From Azospirillum lipoferum (GTDB taxonomy: Bacteria; Pseudomonadota; Alphaproteobacteria; Azospirillales; Azospirillaceae): a stretch of DNA of 64,000 nt. Position numbers and translations under genes: made by a program. Positions 1 to 8,812 of the stretch are shown here, in pieces. The DNA is taken from assembly GCF_024170005.1 (NCBI RefSeq), contig NZ_JALJXJ010000021.1, forward strand, positions 48,102 to 112,101, given 5' to 3'. The notes beneath the pieces are model-generated. The model searched no databases. It was not told the DNA's origin and worked only from the letters and a program-made list of their open reading frames with translations. Each line of letters starts with the position of its first letter. Position 1 is the stretch's first letter.

Positions 1-500
1 CTGGCGACCAGATAGCGCCCGACCTGCCCCACCCGCCGGGCGACGAGGCCGGAGTCGGGCAGCGGGCCGATGCGGATCGCCACGTCCAGTTCCTCCTCGA
101 TCAGGTCAAGGTTGCCGTCGGACAGCACCAGCTCGACCCGGATGTCGGGGAACGCCCGCATGAAGTCGAGGACCAGCGGCGTCACATGCTTGCGCCCGAA
201 CATCACCGGTGCGGTGACGCGCAGCCGCCCGCGTAGCGGCCGGTCGGTGCCGGTGGCGGCCAGCGCCTCGTCATAGTCGGCCAGCAGCCGGCGCGCCTGC
301 TCGGCCAGCCGCCGGCCGGCATCGGTCGGAGCGAGGTTGCGGGTGGTCCGCTCGATCAGCCGCAAGCCGAGCCGCTCCTCCAGCCCCGACAGCGCCCGGG
401 TGACGGCGGGGGCCGACCGCCGCAGCCGCTTGGCCGCGCCGGCAAGGCTGCCGGCCTCCAGGATCGCGACGAAGGTCGCCAGTTCGTCCAGCCGGTCCAA
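1..500 (-). CDS. LysR-family transcriptional regulator, N-terminal part (runs off the window)
   Basis: Reading the minus strand from a TTG at 500-498 gives an open frame to the window edge that begins LDRLDELATFVAILEAGSLA, the classic LysR winged helix-turn-helix (AAKRLRRSAPAVTRALSGLE, then LGLRLIERTTR). It continues into the substrate-binding domain (RVTAPVMFGRKHVTPLVLDF, then a DVAIRIGPLPDSG segment). No ATG lies near the helix-turn-helix, so TTG is the likely start, with an AGGA about 12 bases upstream. The gene is divergent from the glutathione S-transferase gene that starts at 611, and the roughly 110 bp between them is the expected regulatory region. LysR proteins commonly regulate the divergent neighbour; that role is inferred. 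About 166 residues are visible of the usual roughly 300. Confidence 0.9.
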   Translation of the reverse strand, partial: MDRLDELATFVAILEAGSLAGAAKRLRRSAPAVTRALSGLEERLGLRLIERTTRNLAPTDAGRRLAEQARRLLADYDEALAATGTDRPLRGRLRVTAPVMFGRKHVTPLVLDFMRAFPDIRVELVLSDGNLDLIEEELDVAIRIGPLPDSGLVARRVGQVGRYLVA

Positions 501-610
501 GATTGTTCCAATTCCTGAAAGAGAACCTTTCGATGAAAGCGCGTTCCTGCTGAATGACGCAAGTGGTTGGCTGTCGGCATCCACGATCGACCGAAGAGAG
601 GAGCCCTTCC

Positions 611-1243
611 ATGAGCATCAGCACCGACCCCGCCATCACGCTCTATGGCACGCCGCTGTCGGGGCATGCCCACCGGGTGGAAGCCTTCCTGAACATCCTC
701 GGCCTGCCATACCGCTATGTCGAAGCGAATGCGGAGGTGCGGCGGTCGGACAGCTTCCTCGCCCTCAATCCCTTCGGGCAGATCCCGGTGCTGGTCGACG
801 GTGATCTCGTCCTGCCGGACTCCGTCGCCATTCTGGTCTATCTTGCTGACCGCTACGACGGTTCCGGCCTGTGGAACCCGAAGGCGCCGGAAGAGACGGC
901 GCAGGTGCAGCGCTGGCTGTCGATTGCCGCCGGCGACCTGCGCTTCGGACCGGCCCTGGCGCGCATCCTGACGCTGTGGGGCGGGGCCGGCTCGCTGACC
1001 GACGCCCAGAGGGTCGCGGAGCGCGTCCTGCGCTTCATGAACAGCTATCTGGACGGCCGCGACTGGCTGGCGGCGGCAAGGCCGACCATCGCGGACATCG
1101 CCTGCTACGCCTATGTCGCCCGCGCCCCGGAAGGCCGCATCCCGCTCGATCCCTATCCGGCCGTCCGCCGCTGGCTGGAGCGGGTGGAGGCGATCCCAGG
1201 GCTGACCCCGATGCCGCAGAGCGCCATTCCCCAGCCGGCCTGA
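611..1243 (+). CDS. glutathione S-transferase family protein
   Basis: This 210-residue protein has the thioredoxin-like N-terminal GST domain, with ITLYGTPLSGHAHRVEAFLN at the glutathione site, FLALNPFGQIPVLVDGDLVL carrying the cis-proline, and LPDSVAILVYLAD. The all-helical C-terminal domain ends in the N-capping motif PTIADIACYAYVARAPEG, followed by PAVRRWLERVEAIPG. Members conjugate glutathione to electrophiles or act as reductases in the cytoplasm; the substrate cannot be read here. The chosen ATG has GAGAGGAG 8-10 bases upstream. An in-frame ATG at 554 would add 19 residues with no domain content. The gene is divergent from a LysR regulator, which probably controls it. Confidence 0.93.
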   Translation: MSISTDPAITLYGTPLSGHAHRVEAFLNILGLPYRYVEANAEVRRSDSFLALNPFGQIPVLVDGDLVLPDSVAILVYLADRYDGSGLWNPKAPEETAQVQRWLSIAAGDLRFGPALARILTLWGGAGSLTDAQRVAERVLRFMNSYLDGRDWLAAARPTIADIACYAYVARAPEGRIPLDPYPAVRRWLERVEAIPGLTPMPQSAIPQPA

Positions 1244-1360
1244 GACGTGCCGCAGGACGGCATGACGCAAGCGTATCCAATCATGGTGACGCAAGCGTCA
1301 CTGGGCCATCGCCAAGCGCCGGGATCTGTGCTTCGATGACAGTTCCATGACACTTGATGG

Positions 1361-2239
1361 ATGGGTATGTCGATGAGCAATTCCGCCTGTTCCGGGCGCT
1401 GGTCGCTGCTGTCCGGTGCGGTTGCCCTCTCCCTTCTGGCCGGGCCTGCCTTGGCGGCGGATCCGGTGCCGCAAAGCGATCTGCTGAACGCCGAGCTGTG
1501 GATGCAGCGCTCGGTCGAATACAAGGCGAACGCGCTGGCGGTCTATGCGCTGGGCAGGATCCAGCTGGACAAGGCGCTGGCCGACAGGAACTGGACCGCG
1601 GCGACCGAGCAGACCGGCAATTACCAGGACCTGCCGCCGGCCGTGGTGCTGGACCTGGACGAGACGGCGATGGACAACTCCGCCTATCAGGCCGGGCTGG
1701 TCACCACCAACGGCGAGTTCTCGCCCAAGACCTGGGATGCCTGGGTGAAGGCGGAGAAGGCGACGGCGGTTCCGGGCGCCGTGGAGTTCACCCAGTACGC
1801 CGAATCGAAGGGTGTGAAGGTCTTCTACGTCACCAACCGCAACGCCGACCAGGAGGAACCGACCCGCCGCAACGCGCAGGCGCTGGGCTTCCCGATGGGC
1901 GGCAACGTCGACACCTTCCTGATGTCCAAGGAAAAGCCGGACTGGGGATCCGCGAAGGGCACGCGGCGTGCCTACATCGCCAAGGATTACCGGATCATCC
2001 TGCTGTTCGGCGACAATTTCGGCGATTTCAGCGATGCCTACAACGGCAGCGAGGCGGACCGCCTGAAGGCGTTCGAAGCGGTGAAGGAGCATTTCGGGCG
2101 CGACTGGCTGATGCTGGCCAATCCCGGCTACGGCTCGTTCGAGAGCGCGCCCTACGGTCACAATTTCAAACTGTCTGCGGACGAGAAGCGGGCCAAGAAG
2201 ATCGGCGCGCTGGAACCCTGGGTGGCGCCGGCCCAATAA
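1361..2239 (+). CDS. secreted acid phosphatase, HAD superfamily class B/C (5'-nucleotidase P4-like)
   Basis: The 292-residue product starts with a cleavable signal peptide (hydrophobic stretch near residues 14-30 ending AGPALAADP). The HAD nucleophile motif VVLDLDETAMDNSAYQAG follows near residue 93, then motif II in KVFYVTNRNADQEE and the late acidic motif ILLFGDNFGDFSD. This order matches periplasmic or outer-membrane acid phosphatases that hydrolyse nucleotide and organic phosphate esters. There is no lipobox cysteine at the cleavage site, so it is probably soluble periplasmic rather than a P4-type lipoprotein. ATG codons at 1361, 1367 and 1373 are all possible starts, and none has a strong ribosome-binding site. 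It stands alone and is convergent with the next small gene. Confidence 0.9.
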   Translation: MGMSMSNSACSGRWSLLSGAVALSLLAGPALAADPVPQSDLLNAELWMQRSVEYKANALAVYALGRIQLDKALADRNWTAATEQTGNYQDLPPAVVLDLDETAMDNSAYQAGLVTTNGEFSPKTWDAWVKAEKATAVPGAVEFTQYAESKGVKVFYVTNRNADQEEPTRRNAQALGFPMGGNVDTFLMSKEKPDWGSAKGTRRAYIAKDYRIILLFGDNFGDFSDAYNGSEADRLKAFEAVKEHFGRDWLMLANPGYGSFESAPYGHNFKLSADEKRAKKIGALEPWVAPAQ

Positions 2240-2267
2240 TGGTGTGAAGAGAGGGTGCGCCGGTTCT

Positions 2268-2435
2268 TTAAAAGATCAGGCGCACCGCTTCCACGATCAC
2301 CACCCACGGCGTGCCGATCATCACCGCCCAGACGGCCAGACGCGGCAGGCCGGTCATCTTGCGGACCTTCGGCTCGGCGGAGGGGGCGGCTTCGAACGAA
2401 GTGGCGTTGTAGATCGACATGGCCTGCTGCTCCAT
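2268..2435 (-). CDS. small single-span membrane protein (55 aa), unknown function
   Basis: A short minus-strand frame encodes MEQQAMSIYNATSFEAAPSA and ends with a hydrophobic stretch (LAVWAVMIGTPWVVIVEAVR) that looks like one membrane span close to the C-terminus. An internal ATG at 2420 has GGAG about 10 bases upstream and would give 50 residues; I cannot decide between the two starts. No family is recognised. Codon use is typical of the surroundings and the frame ends with a clean TAA before the convergent phosphatase gene. It could be a small stress or cofactor-transport accessory protein, but nothing here shows that. Confidence 0.5.
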   Translation of the reverse strand: MEQQAMSIYNATSFEAAPSAEPKVRKMTGLPRLAVWAVMIGTPWVVIVEAVRLIF

Positions 2436-2607
2436 GAGCAAGATGACGGTGAGGCCATCATGCGGTTTCGATCCTTAACGACCTTTAAAGAGCGCCGCCT
2501 GCGAAGTCGACGTTTGCGCATTACCTCGACCGGATAAGCATACTCCCGGCGAATGCGGCGCCGTGGTGCCGAACGACAGTCGTCACCACGCCGCCACAAC
2601 AAAAAGC
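2436..2607. other. short intergenic region, probable promoter area of the 55-aa gene
   Basis: This is 172 bp between two minus-strand genes. It is locally less GC-rich around 2470-2535 than the flanks, which fits a promoter for the small membrane-protein gene. No convincing -35/-10 pair or operator could be assigned. Confidence 0.3.
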
Positions 2608-3003
2608 TTACGGTTTCGCCACGTGCCAGACGTTGTTCACGCCGTCGCCCGTGGTGTCGCCGGGCTTCGCATCCTTGGCCCACGTGTAAAGCGGCTTGCC
2701 ATTGTAGGCCCATTGCCGGCTGCCGTCGTCGCGGGTGACGACGCTGTATTTGCCCATAGGCTTGGCGGAGGCGGATGCCATCAGCGGTGGCCAGTTCGTC
2801 GCGCAGGGCCCGTTGCAGGCCGACTTGCCGGCACCGTCCTTGTCGAAGACGTAGAGCGTCATGCCCTTCGCATCGGTCAGGACAGGGCCCATCGCGGTCT
2901 TCCCCGTCATGGCCGGTTCCTTGTCCTGGGCGAAGGCCGGAGCGCCGGACAGGACGGCGCCCAGCCCCAGGGCGACAGCGGTGATACGGAGTGCGGACAT
3001 CAT
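2608..3003 (-). CDS. secreted COG4315-type repeat protein (YVFDKD motif)
   Basis: The 131-residue exported protein begins MMSALRITAVALGLGAVLSG with a signal peptide cut near APAFAQ. The mature part has two copies of the Secreted_repeat motif: MTLYVFDKDGAGKSACNGPC followed by ATNWPPL, and later PLYTWAKDAKPGDTTGDGV. The two cysteines of the first repeat are conserved in this family. The function of these proteins is not established; they are often described as predicted lipoproteins or secreted proteins. The start at 3003 has a strong GGGAGG 9 bases upstream, whereas a longer frame to 3093 adds non-signal-like residues. It lies just downstream of urtE but has its own leader. Confidence 0.85.
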   Translation of the reverse strand: MMSALRITAVALGLGAVLSGAPAFAQDKEPAMTGKTAMGPVLTDAKGMTLYVFDKDGAGKSACNGPCATNWPPLMASASAKPMGKYSVVTRDDGSRQWAYNGKPLYTWAKDAKPGDTTGDGVNNVWHVAKP

Positions 3004-3118
3004 TGCGCGTTTCCTCCCTAGAAACCCGGCCCGCCGGACGGCGGACCAGATGGACCAAGGACGCAATGGGAAGGCAGATATTCCGCAGATCACCGGGCGA
3101 GAGGCGCCGCCATCGGTG

Positions 3119-3817
3119 TTATACCGTCAGATATCTGCGCACCTCCTGCTCGTCCAGGCCGCTGCGCGGGCCGGACAGCATCACCTCGCCGCGCTCCATC
3201 ACCACCCAGTCGTCGGCAAGGTCGCGGGCGAAGTCGAAATACTGCTCCACCAGCAGGATCGCCATGGTGCCCTTGTCACGCAGATAGGAGATGGCGCGGC
3301 CGATGTCCTTGATGATCGACGGCTGGATGCCCTCGGTCGGCTCGTCCAGCACCAGCAGGCGCGGGCGGGTCACCAGGGCGCGGCCGATGGCGAGCTGCTG
3401 CTGCTGGCCGCCCGACAGGTCGCCGCCGCGGCGCTCCAGCATGGATTTCAGCACCGGGAACAGCTCGAACACCTCGTCGGGGATCGAACGCTGGGCGCGC
3501 GGCAGCGGGGCGTAGCCGGTCAGCAGGTTTTCCCGCACCGTCAGCAGCGGGAAGATCTCGCGGCCCTGCGGCACATAGGCGATGCCGCGGCGCGCCCGGT
3601 CGGCCGGCGCCATCTTCGTCACGTCGGCGCCGTCCCAGCCGATGGAGCCGCCGGAGACCGGCTTCAGCCCGACGATGGCGCGCAGCAGGCTGGACTTGCC
3701 GACGCCGTTGCGACCGACCAGACAGGTGACCTTGCCGATTTCGGCCTTCATGGAAACGCCGCGCAGGGCCTGTGCGGCGCCGTAATGCAGATCGAGAGAG
3801 CGAACGTCCAACATCAT
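3119..3817 (-). CDS. urtE: urea ABC transporter ATP-binding subunit UrtE
   Basis: This 232-residue ABC ATPase has a Walker A motif GRNGVGKSSLL, signature LSGGQQQQLAIGRALVTRPR and Walker B LLVLDEPTEGIQPS. The EGIQPSII segment is typical of the LivF-like UrtE branch of branched-chain amino acid/urea importers. With UrtD it powers uptake of urea through UrtB/UrtC. It is the last gene of a five-gene minus-strand cluster transcribed urtA to urtE, 11 bp after urtD. Such clusters are usually induced by nitrogen limitation, but no NtrC or sigma-54 site was identified with confidence. Confidence 0.96.
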   Translation of the reverse strand: MMLDVRSLDLHYGAAQALRGVSMKAEIGKVTCLVGRNGVGKSSLLRAIVGLKPVSGGSIGWDGADVTKMAPADRARRGIAYVPQGREIFPLLTVRENLLTGYAPLPRAQRSIPDEVFELFPVLKSMLERRGGDLSGGQQQQLAIGRALVTRPRLLVLDEPTEGIQPSIIKDIGRAISYLRDKGTMAILLVEQYFDFARDLADDWVVMERGEVMLSGPRSGLDEQEVRRYLTV

Positions 3818-3828
3818 GGGATCTCCCG

Positions 3829-4575
3829 TCAGCGGCCGAGATAGGTGTCGATGACCTGCTGGTTGGCGCTGACCGCGTCCAGCGAGCCTTCGGCCAGGAC
3901 CGAGCCCTCGGCCAGCACCGTGACCTTCACGCCCAGCGCGCGGACGAAGCTCATGTCATGCTCCACCACGATCACCGAATGCTTGCCGGCGATGCTGCAC
4001 AGCAGTTCGGCGGTCTGTTCGGTCTCGGCGTCGGTCATGCCGGCCACCGGCTCGTCGACCAGCAGAAGCTTGGGGTCCTGGGCCAGCAGCATGCCGATCT
4101 CCAGCCACTGCTTCTGCCCGTGCGACAGGCTGCCGGCCTGCCGGCTGCGCAAAGCGGACAGGCGGGTGATGTCGAGAATCTCCTCGATCCGCGAGCGGTC
4201 GTCGCGGCTGATGGCGTAGGTCAGCGTCTTCAGCGGCCGGCGCGGCGCCTTCAGCGCCAGTTCCAGGTTGTCCCACACCGTGTGCGGCTCGAACACGGTC
4301 GGGCGCTGGAACTTGCGGCCGATGCCGAGATTGGCGATCGCCGCTTCGCGCAGGCGGGTCAGGTCGGTGTCGCCCTCGAACAGGATGGTGCCGGTGTCGG
4401 GACGGGTCTTGCCGGTGATGACGTCCATCATCGTCGTCTTGCCCGCGCCGTTGGGACCGATGATCGCCCGCATCTCGCCGGGCATCATCACCAGCGACAG
4501 GCTGTTCAGCGCCTTGAAACCGTCGAAGCTGACCGACACGCCGTCGAGATAGAGAAGGGTCGATTCCGCGCTCAT
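3829..4575 (-). CDS. urtD: urea ABC transporter ATP-binding subunit UrtD
   Basis: The 248-residue ATPase has Walker A GPNGAGKTTMMDVITG, the modified signature LSHGQKQWLEIGMLLAQDPK (LSHGQ rather than LSGGQ, as in LivG-like proteins) and Walker B LLLVDEPVAGMTDAE, followed by the switch histidine in VIVVEHDMSFVR. It pairs with UrtE as the nucleotide-binding dimer of the urea importer at the cytoplasmic membrane face. It follows urtC by only 3 bp, consistent with translational coupling. Confidence 0.96.
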   Translation of the reverse strand: MSAESTLLYLDGVSVSFDGFKALNSLSLVMMPGEMRAIIGPNGAGKTTMMDVITGKTRPDTGTILFEGDTDLTRLREAAIANLGIGRKFQRPTVFEPHTVWDNLELALKAPRRPLKTLTYAISRDDRSRIEEILDITRLSALRSRQAGSLSHGQKQWLEIGMLLAQDPKLLLVDEPVAGMTDAETEQTAELLCSIAGKHSVIVVEHDMSFVRALGVKVTVLAEGSVLAEGSLDAVSANQQVIDTYLGR

Positions 4576-4578
4576 GGG

Positions 4579-5727
4579 TCAGGCCCCCTTCTGGTCGGCG
4601 GGTTGGGCGTTGGAGAGGGGCGAGGCTTTGCGGCCGGGCAGCTTGGCTTTCAACTGCGCGCCCAGCCCCAGCAGGCCCTTGGGCAGGAACAGGGTCACCG
4701 CCACGAACAGGCCGCCCAGCGCGAACAGCCACAGCTCCGGCAGGGCGCCGGTGAAATAGCTCTTGCCCATGTTGACCAGCACCGCGCCGAGGATGGCGCC
4801 GGCCAGCGTGCCGCGGCCGCCGACGGCGACCCAGATCACTGCCTCGATCGAGCTGGCCGGGGCGAACTCCGACGGGTTGATGATGCCGACCTGCGGGACA
4901 TAGAGGGCGCCGGCCACGCCGGCCATGCAGGCCGACAGCGTCCAGGCGAACAGCTTGTAGCTTTCGGTGTCGTAGCCCATGAAGCGGACGCGGCTCTCGG
5001 CGTCGCGCAGGGCCACCAGCACCTTGCCGAGCTTCGAGGCGATGACGCCGGACGCGATCATGTAGGAGAGCGCCAGGGCGGCCACCGTCGCCACGAACAG
5101 GGCGACGCGGGTGGTGTCGGCCTGGATGTCGTAGCCGAGGATGTCCTTGAAGTCGGTCAGGCCGTTGTTGCCGCCGAAGCCCATGTCGTTGCGGAAGAAG
5201 GCCAGCAGCAGGGCGAAGGTCAGCGCCTGGGTGATGATCGACAGGTAGACGCCGGTGACGCGGCTGCGGAAGGCGAACCAGCCGAAGGCGAAGGCCAGCG
5301 CCCCCGGCACCACCAGCACCATGACGGCGGCGAACCAGAACTGGTCGAAGCCCCACCAGTACCAGGGCAGCTCCTTCCAGTTCAGGAAGACCATGAAGTC
5401 GGGCAGCACCGGGTTGCCGTAGACGCCGCGCGGGCCGATCTGCCGCATCAGGTACATGCCCATGGCATAGCCGCCGATCGCGAAGAAGGCGGCATGGCCG
5501 AGCGACAGGATGCCGCAATAGCCCCACACCAGATCCAGCGCCAGCGCCAGCAGCGCGAAGCACAGATATTTGCCCAGCAGCGAGACGGTGAAGACCGACA
5601 GGTGGAAGGGCGAGTCCGCCGGCACCCACAGCGTCATCACCGGGACGGCCACCGCCAGGATGGCGAGGATCGTCAGCACGATCCCGGCCTTGCGGTCCAG
5701 CCCCATCAGGAAAAAGCGCAGCAGCAT
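4579..5727 (-). CDS. urtC: urea ABC transporter permease UrtC
   Basis: This 382-residue polytopic membrane protein of the LivM type has a hydrophobic start (GIVLTILAILAVAVPVMTLW), the conserved LALDLVWGYCGILSLGHAAF, then GGYAMGMYLMRQIG, and the late IEAVIWVAVGGRGTLAGAIL that marks LivM/UrtC permeases. Together with UrtB it forms the urea translocation channel. It lies 4 bp downstream of urtB and 3 bp upstream of urtD in one transcription unit. Confidence 0.96.
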   Translation of the reverse strand: MLLRFFLMGLDRKAGIVLTILAILAVAVPVMTLWVPADSPFHLSVFTVSLLGKYLCFALLALALDLVWGYCGILSLGHAAFFAIGGYAMGMYLMRQIGPRGVYGNPVLPDFMVFLNWKELPWYWWGFDQFWFAAVMVLVVPGALAFAFGWFAFRSRVTGVYLSIITQALTFALLLAFFRNDMGFGGNNGLTDFKDILGYDIQADTTRVALFVATVAALALSYMIASGVIASKLGKVLVALRDAESRVRFMGYDTESYKLFAWTLSACMAGVAGALYVPQVGIINPSEFAPASSIEAVIWVAVGGRGTLAGAILGAVLVNMGKSYFTGALPELWLFALGGLFVAVTLFLPKGLLGLGAQLKAKLPGRKASPLSNAQPADQKGA

Positions 5728-5731
5728 CGGA

Positions 5732-7354
5732 TCAGGCCTCCACCGCGCGGCCCTTCAGCGCGAACAGGCCGCGCGGACGCCGTTGGATGAACAGGATGAT
5801 GAAGATCAGCACCAGGATCTTGCCCAGCACCGCCCCGGCATAGGGTTCGAGGAACTTGTTCATGGACCCCAGCGTCAGCGCGCCGACCAGCGTGCCCCAC
5901 AGGTTGCCCACCCCGCCGAACACCACGACCATGAAGCTGTCGAGGATGTAGCCCTGGCCCAGGTTCGGGCTGACATTGTCGATCTGGCTCAGCGCCACCC
6001 CGGCCAGCCCGGCGATGCCGGACCCCAGGCCGAAGGTCAGCGCGTCGACCCGCGCAGTGCGGATGCCCATGGCGTTGGCCATCGGCCGGTTCTGCGTCAC
6101 CGCGCGGATCGACAGGCCGAACCAGGTGCGCTTCAGCGCCACCAGCAGCGCCGCGAAGACGGCGAAGGCGAAGATGACGATCCACAGCCGGCCATAGGTG
6201 ATGGTCAGGCCGCCCAGTTCGAAAGCGCCGGACATCCAGCTCGGCGCCCCGACCTCGCGGTTGGTCGGGCCGAAGATGCTGCGCACCGCCTGCTGGAGCG
6301 CCAGCGACAGGCCCCAGGTGGCGAGCAGCGTCTCCAGCGGACGGCCGTAGAGCCAGCGGATCACGCTGCGCTCGATGATGATGCCGACGCCGCCGGACAC
6401 GAGGAAGGCGGCGGGCAGCGCCACCAGGATCGACAGGTCGAACAGGCCGGGGGCATGGGCGCGGAAGAACTCCTGCACCAGGAAGGTGGTGTAGGCGCCG
6501 ATCATCACCATCTCGCCATGGGCCATGTTGATGACGCCCATCACGCCGAAGGTGACGGCCAGCCCGATGGCGGCCAGCAGCAGCACCGAGCCCAGCGACA
6601 GCCCATACCAGAGATTCTGCAAGGCGGCCCAGAAGGCCAGCTTCTGCTCCAGGGTGGAGACGGCGGCGGCGGCCAATTTCTTGGTGACGTCCGACGCGCC
6701 GGAGCCGGCGACCATGTTCAGCAGGACCAGCGCGTCGCGGTCGCCGCGGGCGGTCAGCGTGTCGGTCGCCGCCTGGATGTCGGCGTCGGTCATCTTCGAC
6801 GCCGCCTCGCCGGTCAGCAGGATGGCGGCGCGCGCCTGCTCCATGGCGGCGCGCACGCCCTTGTCCTGCTCCTTGGCGATGGCGGCGCTCAGCGTCTCCA
6901 GCGCGGAGGCGTCGCGGCTCTTGAACACCGCGTCGGCGGCGGAGCGGCGGACGCCGGCATCGGGGCTCATCAGGGTGAGCGCACCCAGCGAGGCGCTGAT
7001 GGCGCGGCGGAGCGAATTGTTGATGCGGATCTTCTCGACCGCGGCGGCCGGCGCATCGCCCAGCGCGGCGCGGGTCAGCGGGTCGGTCAGGGTGAAGGCG
7101 TCGCCGGACTTGCGGGCGACGACCACGGTGCCGTCGGACTTGCGGACATAGAGGTCGCCGGCCTGGAGCGCCTCGATCACCGGCACGGCGGCCGGGTCGC
7201 CGGCCTCCGACAATTGCGCCAGGGCCTTTTCGGTTCCGGAATAGCCACCGCTGCCCAGGGCCTGGACAAGCGGGCGGAGGTCAGCGGCATAAGCGGCGGT
7301 CGATGTGGCGACCACCACACAGACAGCCATCAGCCAGCGGAGAGCGCGTCGCAT
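5732..7354 (-). CDS. urtB: urea ABC transporter permease UrtB
   Basis: The 540-residue protein has a signal-like N-terminus (RRALRWLMAVCVVVATSTAA), an extracytoplasmic helical region of about 220 residues (DLRPLVQALGSGGYSGTEKA onward, rich in HEAT-like alanine helices), then a LivH-type permease with GVMGVINMAHGEMVMIGAY and SGIAGLAGVALSQIDNVSPN. The long N-terminal extension is characteristic of UrtB and separates it from plain LivH. The start at 7354 has GAAGGA upstream; a longer frame to 7462 runs through an intergenic hairpin and is rejected. It is the second gene of the operon, separated from urtA by about 147 bp. Confidence 0.95.
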   Translation of the reverse strand: MRRALRWLMAVCVVVATSTAAYAADLRPLVQALGSGGYSGTEKALAQLSEAGDPAAVPVIEALQAGDLYVRKSDGTVVVARKSGDAFTLTDPLTRAALGDAPAAAVEKIRINNSLRRAISASLGALTLMSPDAGVRRSAADAVFKSRDASALETLSAAIAKEQDKGVRAAMEQARAAILLTGEAASKMTDADIQAATDTLTARGDRDALVLLNMVAGSGASDVTKKLAAAAVSTLEQKLAFWAALQNLWYGLSLGSVLLLAAIGLAVTFGVMGVINMAHGEMVMIGAYTTFLVQEFFRAHAPGLFDLSILVALPAAFLVSGGVGIIIERSVIRWLYGRPLETLLATWGLSLALQQAVRSIFGPTNREVGAPSWMSGAFELGGLTITYGRLWIVIFAFAVFAALLVALKRTWFGLSIRAVTQNRPMANAMGIRTARVDALTFGLGSGIAGLAGVALSQIDNVSPNLGQGYILDSFMVVVFGGVGNLWGTLVGALTLGSMNKFLEPYAGAVLGKILVLIFIILFIQRRPRGLFALKGRAVEA

Positions 7355-7400
7355 CGGGGGTCCTTCGGTGCAGGGGCGTTGCGGGGGCTGGAAACGCGAA

Positions 7401-7453
7401 ACGCTTGCCCTCTCCCCTCCCCCGCCCGGCGGGAAAGGGGAAAGGGCAAGCGT
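7401..7453. repeat. large intergenic hairpin between urtA and urtB
   Basis: ACGCTTGCCCT and its reverse complement AGGGCAAGCGT form perfect 11-bp arms, extended inward by imperfect CTCCCCT/AGGGGAA pairing around a CCGCCCGGCGGG core. There is no T-run, so it is more likely an mRNA-stabilising or dispersed palindromic element than a strong terminator. It could set a higher level of the binding protein UrtA than of the membrane subunits. Confidence 0.6.
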
Positions 7454-7501
7454 CGCAACCACTCAGGTCAGAAGGGACAGGTCAGAGAGGGAACGCTGCC
7501 C

Positions 7502-8812
7502 TCACGACCCCTTGCCGCCGCACTTGCCGGTCTTCACGTTGAAGTTGCCGCAGGACATCGGCTTGCGCCAATCGGCGATCAGGTCCTTGCTGTCCGGCAG
7601 ATAGTCCGACCACTCGTCGCCCGGGACGAGGCCCGAGGTCTTGGAGACGACGTCGAACTGGCCGTTCTCCTGCACTTCGCCGATCAGCACCGGCTTGGTG
7701 ATGTGGTGGTTCGGCAGCATGGCCGAATAGCCGCCGGTCAGGTTGGGCACGGCCACGCCGACCATGGCGTCGATGACCTTGTCCGGCTCGGTGGTGCCGG
7801 CCGCCTCGACCGCCTTCACCCACATGTTGAAGCCGATATAGTGGGCTTCCATCGGGTCGTTGGTGACGCGCTTGTCGTTCTTGGTGTAGGCCTTCCACGA
7901 CTTGATGAAGTCGGTATTGGCCGGGGTCTCGACCGACTGGAAGTAGTTCCAGGCGGCCAGATGGCCGAGCAGCGGCTTGGTGTCGATGCCGGCCAGCTCT
8001 TCCTCGCCGACGGAGAAGGCGACGACCGGGATGTCCTGCGCCTTGACGCCCTGGTTGCCCAGTTCCTTGTAGAAGGGAACGTTGGCATCGCCGTTGATGG
8101 TGGAGACGACGGCGGTCTTCTTGCCGGCCGACCCGAACTTCTTGATGTCTGCCACGATCGACTGCCAGTCGGAATGACCGAACGGCGTGTAGTTGATCAT
8201 GATGTCTTCGGGCTTGACGCCCTTGCTCTTCAGGTAGGCTTCGAGGATCTTGTTGGTCGTGCGCGGATAGACGTAGTCGGTGCCGGCCAGCACCCAGCGC
8301 TGGACCTTCTCCTTCGACATCAGATAGTCGACGGCCGGGATCGCCTGCTGGTTCGGGGCGGCGCCGGTGTAGAAGACGTTGCGGGAGGACTCCTCGCCCT
8401 CATACTGGACCGGGTAGAAGAGGATGTTGTTCAGTTCCTCGAACACCGGCAGCACCGACTTGCGGCTGACCGAGGTCCAGCAGCCGAACACGGCCGACAC
8501 CTTGTCCTTGCTGATCAGCTCGCGCGCCTTCTCGGCGAACAGCGGCCAGTTGGAGGCGGGGTCGACCACCACCGGCTCCAGCTTCTTGCCCAGCAGGCCG
8601 CCCTTCTTGTTCTGCTCGTCGATCAGCATCAGCATGACGTCCTTGAGCGTCGTCTCGCTGATCGCCATCGTGCCGGACAGGGAGTGCAGGATGCCCACCT
8701 TGATGGTGTCGTCCGCCGCCTGGGCGGGCATAGCGAAGGATGCCATCGCACCCATGGCCAGACCGGCCAGCGCGCTGATCCCGAAGCTCGCCGTCAGTTG
8801 CTTGGTCCGCAT
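7502..8812 (-). CDS. urtA: urea ABC transporter substrate-binding protein UrtA
   Basis: The 436-residue periplasmic binding protein has a signal peptide (ISALAGLAMGAMASFAMPAQ, cut at AADD) followed by IKVGILHSLSGTMAISETTL, the type I periplasmic fold signature. Further motifs such as VFGCWTSVSRKSVLPVFEE and LFYPVQYEGEESSRNVFYTG are strongly conserved in UrtA/AmiC-like urea or short-amide receptors. It captures urea and hands it to UrtBC. It is the first gene of the operon, and its promoter should lie in the following upstream region. Confidence 0.96.
   Translation of the reverse strand: MRTKQLTASFGISALAGLAMGAMASFAMPAQAADDTIKVGILHSLSGTMAISETTLKDVMLMLIDEQNKKGGLLGKKLEPVVVDPASNWPLFAEKARELISKDKVSAVFGCWTSVSRKSVLPVFEELNNILFYPVQYEGEESSRNVFYTGAAPNQQAIPAVDYLMSKEKVQRWVLAGTDYVYPRTTNKILEAYLKSKGVKPEDIMINYTPFGHSDWQSIVADIKKFGSAGKKTAVVSTINGDANVPFYKELGNQGVKAQDIPVVAFSVGEEELAGIDTKPLLGHLAAWNYFQSVETPANTDFIKSWKAYTKNDKRVTNDPMEAHYIGFNMWVKAVEAAGTTEPDKVIDAMVGVAVPNLTGGYSAMLPNHHITKPVLIGEVQENGQFDVVSKTSGLVPGDEWSDYLPDSKDLIADWRKPMSCGNFNVKTGKCGGKGS

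Noticed and set aside
1298..2236. 312-codon minus-strand ORF opposite the acid phosphatase
   Set aside because: Shadow frame without motifs; the HAD protein has a signal peptide and DxDET motif.
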